Translations under genes and position numbers: made by a program | In this document: piece after piece, positions 32,448 through 40,601 of the stretch | Numbering within the stretch: the stretch's first letter is position 1 | Layout: each line of letters opens with the position of its first letter | NCBI RefSeq assembly: GCF_030441895.1 | Contig: NZ_JARJAS010000001.1 | Reading direction: 5' to 3' (one strand) | Length of the DNA stretch: 64,000 nucleotides | Source of the DNA: Enterococcus_D entomosocium | GTDB taxonomy: Bacteria > Bacillota > Bacilli > Lactobacillales > Enterococcaceae | Notes under the pieces: model-generated | The model's database searches: none | Seen by the model: only the letters and a program-made list of their open reading frames with translations | What the model was told of the DNA's origin: nothing

Positions 32448-34397
32448 ATGACAGAAGAAGAAAAAAGCTTAGTTGAACGTGCGAAAGCCTATGATGCCAG
32501 TCAGATCCAAGTGCTGGAAGGACTAGAAGCCGTCCGCAAACGACCTGGGATGTACATTGGTTCTACCAGTTCAGAAGGTTTGCACCACTTAGTATGGGAA
32601 ATCGTCGATAACTCGATCGACGAAGCACTAGCAGGCTTTGCCTCAAGTATTCAAGTGATCATTGAACCAGATAATAGTATTACGGTCGTCGATGACGGTC
32701 GGGGGATCCCCGTTGATATCCAAGCCAAGACAGGCCGTCCAGCGGTAGAAACCGTCTTTACGATCCTGCATGCCGGCGGGAAATTTGGCGGCGGCGGCTA
32801 CAAAGTATCTGGTGGACTACACGGGGTAGGTTCCTCCGTCGTTAATGCGTTGTCCACGACTTTAGACGTAAAAGTCTATAAAGAAGGCAAAGTGTATTAT
32901 CAAGAATACCATCGTGGAGCAGTCGTTGATGACTTAAAAGTGATCGATGAAACCGACCGCCACGGAACGACCGTCCACTTTGTTCCAGATCCAGAGATCT
33001 TTACGGAAACAACGGAATTCAATTTTGATAAATTAGCGACGCGGGTTCGGGAATTAGCCTTCTTGAACCGTGGTTTAAAAATCTCGATCGAAGACAAACG
33101 GGAAGAAAAACCCGTTTTGAAAGAATATCATTACGACGGCGGGATCAAGAGCTATGTGGAGCATTTGAATGCGAGTAAAACAGTGATTTTCCCAGATCCG
33201 ATCTATTTAGAAGGAGAACAACAAGGAATCACGGTTGAAGTCTCCATGCAATATACCGATAGCTACCATAGCAACCTGCTAAGTTTTGCCAACAACATCC
33301 ATACCTATGAAGGTGGAACCCATGAATTCGGGTTTAAGACTGCCTTGACCCGGGTGATCAATGATTACGCCCGCAAGTCAAAATTGATGAAAGAAAACGA
33401 CGAAAACCTGACCGGAGAAGATGTTCGGGAAGGCTTGACGGCGGTTATCTCCATCAAGCATCCAGATCCTCAGTTTGAGGGACAAACGAAAACCAAATTA
33501 GGAAATTCCGAAGTGCGGACAGTCACCGATCGTCTCTTTTCCGAACATTTCACGAAATTCTTGATGGAAAACCCGAATGTGGGTCGTCAAGTCGTGGAAA
33601 AAGGACTTTTGGCATCAAAAGCCCGTCAAGCAGCCAAACGTGCCCGGGAAATGACTCGCCGAAAAGGTGCGTTAGAAATCAGTAACTTACCTGGGAAATT
33701 AGCCGACTGTTCCAGTAATGATCCAGAAAAATGCGAATTGTTTATCGTCGAAGGAGATTCTGCCGGCGGTTCAGCAAAACAAGGCCGCAGTCGGGAATTC
33801 CAAGCGATCTTACCGATCCGTGGGAAGATTTTAAATGTCGAAAAAGCCAGCATGGACAAAATCTTAGCAAACGAAGAGATCCGTTCATTGTTTACGGCAA
33901 TGGGTACCGGGTTTGGTGCTGATTTTGATGTAGCAAAAGCCCGTTACCACAAGCTAGTCATCATGACCGATGCCGATGTCGATGGTGCCCATATCCGGAC
34001 CCTACTCTTGACGCTGTTCTATCGTTATATGCGTCCCATCGTTGAAGCCGGTTATGTCTATATCGCACAACCGCCATTGTACGGTGTCAAACAAGGGAAA
34101 AATATTCATTATATCCAACCCGGCAAGAATGCCGAACAAGATTTGAAAAATACGATTGAATCACTACCTGCGACACCAAAACCAACAGTTCAACGATACA
34201 AAGGTCTAGGGGAAATGGATGACCACCAGTTATGGGAAACCACGATGGATCCTGACAATCGGATGATGCTGCGGGTCAGCGTAGATGATGCCATTGAAGC
34301 CGATCAAATTTTTGAAATGCTGATGGGGGATCGCGTCGAACCAAGACGGGCCTTTATCGAAGAAAACGCGCACTACGTGAAAAATCTTGACATCTAG
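32448..34397 (+). CDS. gyrB: DNA gyrase subunit B
   Basis: 649-residue ATPase subunit. GHKL ATP site EIVDNSIDEALAG and DDGRGIPVD, the GLHGVGSSVVNALS loop, and the TOPRIM domain with EGDSAGGSAKQGR and DADVDGAHIRTLLL. The length is that of the Gram-positive short form. Quinolone/novobiocin region looks unaltered by eye. Forms the recF-gyrB-gyrA run. Confidence 0.98.
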   Translation: MTEEEKSLVERAKAYDASQIQVLEGLEAVRKRPGMYIGSTSSEGLHHLVWEIVDNSIDEALAGFASSIQVIIEPDNSITVVDDGRGIPVDIQAKTGRPAVETVFTILHAGGKFGGGGYKVSGGLHGVGSSVVNALSTTLDVKVYKEGKVYYQEYHRGAVVDDLKVIDETDRHGTTVHFVPDPEIFTETTEFNFDKLATRVRELAFLNRGLKISIEDKREEKPVLKEYHYDGGIKSYVEHLNASKTVIFPDPIYLEGEQQGITVEVSMQYTDSYHSNLLSFANNIHTYEGGTHEFGFKTALTRVINDYARKSKLMKENDENLTGEDVREGLTAVISIKHPDPQFEGQTKTKLGNSEVRTVTDRLFSEHFTKFLMENPNVGRQVVEKGLLASKARQAAKRAREMTRRKGALEISNLPGKLADCSSNDPEKCELFIVEGDSAGGSAKQGRSREFQAILPIRGKILNVEKASMDKILANEEIRSLFTAMGTGFGADFDVAKARYHKLVIMTDADVDGAHIRTLLLTLFYRYMRPIVEAGYVYIAQPPLYGVKQGKNIHYIQPGKNAEQDLKNTIESLPATPKPTVQRYKGLGEMDDHQLWETTMDPDNRMMLRVSVDDAIEADQIFEMLMGDRVEPRRAFIEENAHYVKNLDI

Positions 34398-34420
34398 CCA
34401 ATCGTAGAGGAGGAAACAGC

Positions 34421-36946
34421 TTGAGTGAAGAAGCAAAACAAAATATTCATGACGTCAATCTGACCAGTGAAATGCGCGAGTCCTTTATCGATTATGCAAT
34501 GAGTGTAATTGTTGCTAGGGCTTTACCAGATGTGCGGGATGGCTTAAAGCCGGTTCACCGCCGAATTTTATATGGAATGAATGAATTAGGGGTCACACCA
34601 GACAAGCCCCATAAAAAATCAGCCCGGATCGTCGGCGATGTCATGGGGAAATACCATCCCCATGGTGACAGTGCGATCTATGAATCAATGGTGCGGATGG
34701 CACAGCCCTTCAGCTATCGCTACATGTTAGTCGATGGCCACGGAAACTTTGGTTCAGTCGATGGTGACGGTGCCGCTGCGATGCGGTATACCGAAGCCCG
34801 CATGAGCAAACTGGCGATGGAGATGCTGCGGGACATCAACAAAGATACTGTTGATTTCCAAAGCAATTATGATGATACAGAACGAGAACCAGCGGTATTA
34901 CCAGCACGCTTCCCGAACCTTTTGGTCAACGGGACGACGGGGATCGCTGTTGGGATGGCGACCAATATCCCGCCTCATAACTTGAATGAAGTTATTGCAG
35001 CCATCGATCTATTGATGGAAAATCCAGAAGTCACGACAAGTGAATTGATGGAAGTCCTGCCGGGACCAGATTTCCCAACCGGCGGGATCGTCATGGGAAA
35101 ATCCGGTATTCGCCGTGCCTATGAAACAGGGAAAGGTTCGATCACTGTTCGCGGAAAAGTCGAAGTGACTGAAATGCCCAACGGTAAAGAACGGATCTTA
35201 GTGACTGAATTGCCGTATATGGTCAATAAAGCGAAGTTGATCGAGCGGATCTCTGAGCTGCACCGTGACAAACGGATCGAAGGAATCACCGATCTGCGGG
35301 ATGAATCGTCTCGTGAAGGCATGCGGATCGTGATCGACGTTCGTCGCGACGTCAGTGCGTCGGTGATCTTAAACAATCTCTACAAAATGACTGCACTGCA
35401 ATCTTCTTTTGGCTTTAATATGTTAGCCATTGAAAAAGGCGTGCCGAAGATTTTGAGTTTGAAACGAATTTTAGAAAATTACATCGAGCATCAACAAGAA
35501 GTGGTAACTCGTCGGACACAGTTTGATAAAAACAAAGCAGAAGCCCGTGCCCACATCTTAGAAGGGTTACGGATCGCATTGGATCATATCGATGAGATCA
35601 TTGCTTTGATCCGGGCATCAAATTCTGATGATGAAGCAAAAAATAGCATGATGGAGCGCTTCAAATTGTCCGATCGCCAAGCGCAAGCAATTTTAGATAT
35701 GCGTTTGCGTCGCTTGACTGGTTTGGAACGCGACAAGATCGAAAACGAGTACCAAGGTTTGTTAGAATTTATCGCTGATTTGACAGACATTTTAGCAAAT
35801 CCACAACGAGTCCTAGAGATCATCCAAACGGAGTTGCAAGAATTAGGCCAACGCTTTGGCGATGATCGCCGGACTGAATTATTGGTTGGGGAAGTCTTAA
35901 GTCTTGAAGATGAAGACTTGATCGAAGAAGAAGAAATCGTCATTACTTTGACGAACAATGGATACATCAAACGAGTAGCTAAGTCTGAATTCCGTGCACA
36001 ACGTCGCGGCGGACGTGGCGTTCAAGGAATGGGGATCCACGATGAAGACTTCGTGAAGACGTTGATTTCTTGTTCGACTCACGACACATTACTGTTCTTC
36101 ACCAATAAAGGGAAAGTTTACAAAGCCAAAGGTTATGAAATTCCTGAGTATGGTCGGGCAGCCAAAGGTATCCCTGTGATCAATCTGCTAGGGATCGATT
36201 CTAGCGAACGGATCGAAGCGATCATTTCGGCTTCAGGTGGGCCTCAAGAAGGACGCTACTTGTTCTTCACGACGCGTCTAGGTGTGGTCAAACGGACCTC
36301 AGTGACGGCCTTTTCAAATATCCGTGCCAATGGTCTGATTGCGATCGGTCTTCGGGAAAATGATGAGTTGGTTAACGTGATCGAAACCCATGGCGAAGAT
36401 GTCGTGATCATCGGCACCCACGATGGCTACTCTGTGACTTTCAAAGAAGCCCTTGTTCGGGATATGGGCCGAACAGCTGCTGGTGTGCGAGGCATTCGTC
36501 TAAGGGACGGAGACTACGTGGTAGGCGCTGCAGTGATCACAGAAGACAGTGAAGTCTTGGTCATCACTGAGAACGGCTATGGCAAGCGTACCAAAGGCTC
36601 TGAATACCCAATCAAAGGTCGTGGCGGAAAAGGGATCAAAACAGCCAACATTACGGTGAAAAACGGTCCATTAGCCGGCTTGACGACGGTCAGCGGTGAA
36701 GAAGACATCATGGTGATCACCGATAAAGGCGTCTTGATTCGTTTCAATGTAGCGACTGTTTCCCAAACTGGTCGGGCAACCTTAGGGGTTCGTTTGATGA
36801 AGATGGAAAACAATGCCAAAGTAGTGACGATGGCAACGGTTGAACCAGAAGTCGAAGAAGAACTAGCGACTGCTGAAGAAACAGCGGGACAAGACGTGCC
36901 AGTTGTGGAAGAAACAACGGAAGACACTACGGATACACAAGAATAA
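34421..36946 (+). CDS. gyrA: DNA gyrase subunit A
   Basis: 841 residues from a TTG start with GAGGAGG upstream. Breakage-reunion domain with the catalytic Tyr in RYTEARMSKL and quinolone region HPHGDSAIYES: S84 and E88 are the sensitive-type residues. C-terminal beta-pinwheel contains the gyrA box QRRGGRG. The last 40 residues are an acidic, Thr/Glu-rich tail. Terminator directly follows. Confidence 0.98.
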   Translation: MSEEAKQNIHDVNLTSEMRESFIDYAMSVIVARALPDVRDGLKPVHRRILYGMNELGVTPDKPHKKSARIVGDVMGKYHPHGDSAIYESMVRMAQPFSYRYMLVDGHGNFGSVDGDGAAAMRYTEARMSKLAMEMLRDINKDTVDFQSNYDDTEREPAVLPARFPNLLVNGTTGIAVGMATNIPPHNLNEVIAAIDLLMENPEVTTSELMEVLPGPDFPTGGIVMGKSGIRRAYETGKGSITVRGKVEVTEMPNGKERILVTELPYMVNKAKLIERISELHRDKRIEGITDLRDESSREGMRIVIDVRRDVSASVILNNLYKMTALQSSFGFNMLAIEKGVPKILSLKRILENYIEHQQEVVTRRTQFDKNKAEARAHILEGLRIALDHIDEIIALIRASNSDDEAKNSMMERFKLSDRQAQAILDMRLRRLTGLERDKIENEYQGLLEFIADLTDILANPQRVLEIIQTELQELGQRFGDDRRTELLVGEVLSLEDEDLIEEEEIVITLTNNGYIKRVAKSEFRAQRRGGRGVQGMGIHDEDFVKTLISCSTHDTLLFFTNKGKVYKAKGYEIPEYGRAAKGIPVINLLGIDSSERIEAIISASGGPQEGRYLFFTTRLGVVKRTSVTAFSNIRANGLIAIGLRENDELVNVIETHGEDVVIIGTHDGYSVTFKEALVRDMGRTAAGVRGIRLRDGDYVVGAAVITEDSEVLVITENGYGKRTKGSEYPIKGRGGKGIKTANITVKNGPLAGLTTVSGEEDIMVITDKGVLIRFNVATVSQTGRATLGVRLMKMENNAKVVTMATVEPEVEEELATAEETAGQDVPVVEETTEDTTDTQE

Positions 36947-36963
36947 GCAATACGTTTTCTAGG

Positions 36964-37002
36964 AAGACAGCAACCTGCGAACATGCAGCTTGCTGTCTTT
37001 TT
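36964..37002 (+). terminator. Terminator after gyrA
   Basis: AAGACAGCAA pairs with TTGCTGTCTT, then TTT. Positions 37003-37090 are plain intergenic sequence. Confidence 0.83.
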
Positions 37003-37096
37003 ACTCTTTTTCAAAAAATCGGCAGCAGCTGACGTATTTATCAGTGTAAGCGATTGTTTGCAGTGATGGGTAGATGCAGGGACGCAAAAAAATAGC

Positions 37097-37209
37097 TTGC
37101 AGTAGGGACGAAAAAAGTGTATAATAATTATTTGTGAGTAGTCTAATTAGACCACTCTCTCTGCTCCTAGAAAACTAGGGGCCAAAGTCCACAGGGAGGT
37201 GAAAAATCA
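37097..37209 (+). promoter_or_regulatory. rpsF promoter and structured leader
   Basis: Promoter TTGCAG (37097-37102), 17 bases, TATAAT (37120-37125). The roughly 80-base leader contains the palindrome GTCTAATTAGAC (37141-37152) and hairpin CTCCTAG/CTAGGGG (37164-37181). Such leaders bind the S6:S18 complex in other bacteria; the match to that motif was not verified. Confidence 0.6.
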
Positions 37210-37509
37210 ATGGAAAACACGAAATATGAGATCTTATATATCATTCGTCCAAACATTGATGAAGAAGCAAAAGCCGCATTGATCGCTCGTTTTGACTCAA
37301 TCTTAACTGATAACGGCGCTGAAGTTATCGAATCAAAAGATTGGCAAAAACGCCGTCTAGCGTATGAAATGGATGGATTCCGTGAGGGTATCTATCACAT
37401 CGTTAAAGTTTCTTCTTCAACAACTGCAAGTGCAATCAACGAGTTTGACCGTCTTGCGAAAATCAATGATGACATTATCCGTCACATGATTGTCAAAGAA
37501 GAAGCATAA
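37210..37509 (+). CDS. rpsF: 30S ribosomal protein bS6
   Basis: 99 residues, MENTKYEILYIIRPNIDEEA start and WQKRRLAYEM core, typical bS6 that pairs with bS18 on the 30S platform. GGGAGGTG before the ATG. First gene of rpsF-ssb-rpsR. Confidence 0.97.
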   Translation: MENTKYEILYIIRPNIDEEAKAALIARFDSILTDNGAEVIESKDWQKRRLAYEMDGFREGIYHIVKVSSSTTASAINEFDRLAKINDDIIRHMIVKEEA

Positions 37510-37512
37510 TAT

Positions 37513-37528
37513 TGTTTCACATGAAACA
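37513..37528. other. parS site
   Basis: TGTTTCACATGAAACA, 15 of 16 matching the parS consensus (only G9 to A). Located in the 43-base rpsF-ssb gap, about 9 kb right of oriC; the best parS match of the window. Confidence 0.82.
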
Positions 37529-37552
37529 AAAGCGATGAGGAGATGATGAACT

Positions 37553-38077
37553 TTGATTAATAATGTTGTACTAGTAGGAAGACTAACCAAAGATCCTGAT
37601 TTACGTTACACTTCTAATGGCACTGGTGTCGCAACCTTTACCTTGGCGGTAAATCGCAATTTTACCAACCAAAGTGGAGAGCGCGAAGCTGATTTCATCA
37701 ACTGTGTTATTTGGAGAAAACCAGCGGAAACATTAGCAAACTATGCACGCAAAGGAACTTTATTAGGGGTTACTGGACGTATTCAAACCCGTTCATACGA
37801 CAACCAACAAGGCCAACGTGTTTATGTAACAGAAGTCGTTGCTGACAACTTCCAATTATTAGAATCGCGAAATGCTTCCGAGCAAAGACGCACAACTGAT
37901 AGCGGATCTGGCAGCAGCAATACGTATAACTCAAATAGTTCTTCTGGATTTGGTAACAATAACTCAAATCAAACTCAATCCTCTCAACCATCAGGAATGC
38001 CTAATTTTGATCGAGACAACTCCGATCCATTCGGAAACTCATCAATCGACATTTCAGACGATGATTTACCATTCTAA
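37553..38077 (+). CDS. ssb: Single-stranded DNA-binding protein
   Basis: 174 residues from TTG with GAGGAG upstream. OB-fold to about residue 105 (MINNVVLVGRLTKDPDLRYT), a disordered Asn/Ser/Gly/Gln linker, and the acidic C-terminal tip DISDDDLPF that recruits partner proteins. Between rpsF and rpsR as is universal. Confidence 0.97.
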   Translation: MINNVVLVGRLTKDPDLRYTSNGTGVATFTLAVNRNFTNQSGEREADFINCVIWRKPAETLANYARKGTLLGVTGRIQTRSYDNQQGQRVYVTEVVADNFQLLESRNASEQRRTTDSGSGSSNTYNSNSSSGFGNNNSNQTQSSQPSGMPNFDRDNSDPFGNSSIDISDDDLPF

Positions 38078-38100
38078 GAAATTGATAGGAGGGAAATAGG

Positions 38101-38337
38101 ATGGCACAACAAAGAAGAGGCGGACGCAAACGTCGTAAAGTAGACTACATTGCTGCAAACCATATTGAACATATCGATTATAAAGATATTGAATTACTAA
38201 AACGTTTCATTTCAGAACGCGGTAAAATTTTACCACGTCGTGTAACTGGTACTGGTGCGAAAAACCAACGCAAACTTACCATTGCAATCAAACGTGCGCG
38301 TATTATGGGATTACTTCCATTCGTAGGCGAAGAATAA
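38101..38337 (+). CDS. rpsR: 30S ribosomal protein bS18
   Basis: 78 residues, basic, with the conserved DYIAANHIEHIDYKDIELLK and GAKNQRKLTIAIKRARIMGL segments of bS18. Ends the rpsF operon; terminator follows at 38352. Confidence 0.97.
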   Translation: MAQQRRGGRKRRKVDYIAANHIEHIDYKDIELLKRFISERGKILPRRVTGTGAKNQRKLTIAIKRARIMGLLPFVGEE

Positions 38338-38351
38338 ATCGAATGATTTTC

Positions 38352-38387
38352 ATTGACAAGTTTCTTTTGAAGCTTGTCAATTTTTTT
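38352..38387 (+). terminator. Terminator after rpsR
   Basis: ATTGACAAG pairs with CTTGTCAAT, followed by seven T. Confidence 0.87.
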
Positions 38388-38402
38388 ATCTACTGAAGAA
38401 AT

Positions 38403-38436
38403 ACTTGTTATTTTATATACAGATAAAATAACAAGT
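38403..38436. repeat. Perfect 14-base inverted repeat
   Basis: ACTTGTTATTTTAT and ATAAAATAACAAGT, six bases apart, without a T-run. Could be an operator or remnant; sits exactly where the missing N-terminal part of gdpP would be expected. Confidence 0.6.
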
Positions 38437-38470
38437 GACAGAAATTTTCCCATGATTATCTCACCAAAAA

Positions 38471-38486
38471 AGTTTCACGTGGAACT
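38471..38486. other. parS-like site
   Basis: AGTTTCACGTGGAACT, 13 of 16 with parS and an intact CACGTG core. Less than 1 kb from the site at 37513. Confidence 0.55.
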
Positions 38487-38576
38487 TTTTGCATCGATCG
38501 CCTATTTGATTGTTTTGTGGTAAAATAAGGAACAAAGCTTCAAAAAAATGGGATGATACATTGAGGGGTAAAAAAG

Positions 38577-40025
38577 ATGGCAGCAATTGGGTTGATTTCA
38601 ATTGATAATTACGATGATTTGATTGAGAAAAAAGACGACAAACAAGTTTCTTATTTGAACTCGCTGATCACGACACTGATTTCTGATTGGGCAAGTGAGA
38701 ATCATGTTTTTTACAAACGAATCAATTCCGAGCGGTTTCTTTTCGTCGCGAAGTATTCAGATATTGAGCGGATGAAGGAAGAAAAATTCCAATTTTTGAC
38801 TAGAGTACGGCAAGTTGCGGAAAAAAATGATCTGGCATTAACGATCAGTATGGGAATCTCCTATGGGGAAGAGTCTTTTGAAGAGATTGGTGAAGTGGCA
38901 CAAAACAATCTCGACATTGCGTTAGTTCGTGGCGGCGATCAAGTCGTTTTAAAAGAAGCCAAAGAAGAAGCAAAACCGCAATTCTTTGGCGGTAATACGG
39001 ATGGTACGCCGAAGAGAACGCGTGTTCGTTCTCGTGCCATGAGTACGGCGTTGAGAAAGATTTTTGCTGAAAACCAGCGGATCTTTATCATGGGTCATCG
39101 TTACCCGGACATGGATGCTTTAGGTTCGGCTTTTGGGGTGGCTTACATGGCGATGATGAGCGACAAAGAATGCTACATCATTTTAAATCCGAAAGAGATC
39201 ACCGCCGATATTCAGCGGGCATTGGAAGAATTGAAAAAATACCCCGAGCTGGAACGATTTGTGATCACTGGGGAAGAAGCAGTCAATTTATCAAATGAAG
39301 AAAGTGTCTTAGTGATGGTAGATTACCATAAGCCGTCGATGTCGATCTCGCAAGCGGTCTATGATGAATTTGACAAAATCGCAGTGATCGATCACCATCG
39401 TCGCGGGGATGAGTTTCCCGATAAGCCATTATTGACGTATATTGAATCTTCCGCGTCTTCAGCATCGGAACTGGTAGCAGAATTGATCCAGTATCGCGCT
39501 TCTCGCAGATCGCAAGTCCCTAAATTTATTACGACTTCTTTATTAGCGGGAATCTACGTGGATACGAAGAACTTCACGGTGCGAACCACTGGTCGGACCT
39601 TTGATATTGCTGGCTATTTGAAAAATCAAGGCGCAGATACGTCATTGGTTCAATACATGTTGAGTACGGATTTAGATTCCTATTTGATGATCAGTGAACT
39701 GGTTTCTCGCAGCCAGCATTTCCGAGAAGATATCGTGATTGCTGCAGCGGATGAAGATCGGGTGTACGATAGTGTCACCGTTGCAAAAGCGGCCGATACT
39801 CTGCTATCGATCAATGGGATCCATGCCGCGTTTGTCATTACGAAACAGCCAGGAGATTTGATCGGTATTAGTGCTAGAAGTACCGGAAAAGTCAATGTAC
39901 AAACCTTGATGGAGGCATTAGGCGGCGGCGGACATTTTACCAACGCAGCCACGCAAATAAAAAATAGCAGCATTGGCGATGTAGAAAACCAGTTGCGAGC
40001 GGAATTAACGAAAAATGAACAATAA
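38577..40025 (+). CDS. gdpP: GdpP-like DHH phosphodiesterase lacking the membrane and PAS region
   Basis: 482 residues. Family members are about 655-660 residues: two membrane helices, PAS, degenerate GGDEF, DHH, DHHA1. Here the protein begins in the degenerate GGDEF domain (MAAIGLISIDNYDD; YKRINSERF), then DHH with GHRYPDMDALGSAFG and VIDHHRRGDEF, and DHHA1 with GGGGHFTNAATQ. It hydrolyses cyclic-di-AMP in relatives. A stop lies five codons upstream, a GAGGGG site and an extended -10 (TGGTAAAAT, 38518-38526) precede it, so it is a self-standing shorter gene. It would be soluble, without the haem/stress-sensing PAS. A genuine truncation or lineage variant; sequence error seems unlikely because no N-terminal part is found. 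Confidence 0.85.
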   Translation: MAAIGLISIDNYDDLIEKKDDKQVSYLNSLITTLISDWASENHVFYKRINSERFLFVAKYSDIERMKEEKFQFLTRVRQVAEKNDLALTISMGISYGEESFEEIGEVAQNNLDIALVRGGDQVVLKEAKEEAKPQFFGGNTDGTPKRTRVRSRAMSTALRKIFAENQRIFIMGHRYPDMDALGSAFGVAYMAMMSDKECYIILNPKEITADIQRALEELKKYPELERFVITGEEAVNLSNEESVLVMVDYHKPSMSISQAVYDEFDKIAVIDHHRRGDEFPDKPLLTYIESSASSASELVAELIQYRASRRSQVPKFITTSLLAGIYVDTKNFTVRTTGRTFDIAGYLKNQGADTSLVQYMLSTDLDSYLMISELVSRSQHFREDIVIAAADEDRVYDSVTVAKAADTLLSINGIHAAFVITKQPGDLIGISARSTGKVNVQTLMEALGGGGHFTNAATQIKNSSIGDVENQLRAELTKNEQ

Positions 40026-40040
40026 CAAGGAGTGACCAAG

Positions 40041-40493
40041 ATGAAAGTTATTTTCTTACAAGATGTCAAAGGCAAAGGCAAAAAAGGCGATATCAAGGAA
40101 GTCCCTAATGGCTACGCACAAAACTTCCTGATCAAAAACAACTTAGCCAAACCTGCCAACAATGAAAGCATGGCAGAATTAAAAGGCAAACAAAAAGCCA
40201 AAGAAAAACAAGATGCGGAAGTCTTAGCAGAAGCGAAAGAGCTAAAAGCACTTCTTGAAAAAGAAGAAACCGTCGTGAAGATCAATGCCAAAGCAGGGGA
40301 AGATGGCCGCTTGTTCGGTTCGATCCCATCAAAACAAATTGCCGATGCTTTGAACAAGCAATACAAAATCAAAATCGATAAACGCAAAATCGAATTGGAT
40401 CAGCCGATTCGTGCATTAGGGTTTACGCAAGTACCTGTAAAATTGCACCCACAAGTAACAGCAACGATCAATGTTCATACCATTCAAGAATAA
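40041..40493 (+). CDS. rplI: 50S ribosomal protein bL9
   Basis: 150 residues, two globular domains joined by a long helix. Start MKVIFLQDVKGKGKKGD and NGYAQNFLI are the bL9 signature. AAGGAGTGA precedes ATG 40041. Directly follows gdpP, terminator follows. Confidence 0.97.
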   Translation: MKVIFLQDVKGKGKKGDIKEVPNGYAQNFLIKNNLAKPANNESMAELKGKQKAKEKQDAEVLAEAKELKALLEKEETVVKINAKAGEDGRLFGSIPSKQIADALNKQYKIKIDKRKIELDQPIRALGFTQVPVKLHPQVTATINVHTIQE

Positions 40494-40501
40494 GTATTAC
40501 T

Positions 40502-40529
40502 CCCAACAGTCACATGTTGGGGTTTTTTT
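40502..40529 (+). terminator. Terminator after rplI
   Basis: CCCAAC pairs with GTTGGG, then seven T. Confidence 0.82.
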
Positions 40530-40601
40530 CGGCAAACGTCCAAGCAATCTTGTACTTTGGATGGGAATCTTGTAGAATGAATGGACGAAGGAGCGAATGG
40601 C

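Noticed and set aside
34660..34700. Quinolone-resistance change in GyrA
   Set aside because: S84 and E88 are the sensitive-type residues.
37082..37118. Repeat of GCAGGGACG-like words before the rpsF promoter
   Set aside because: Two short imperfect copies around the -35 region, too weak to call.
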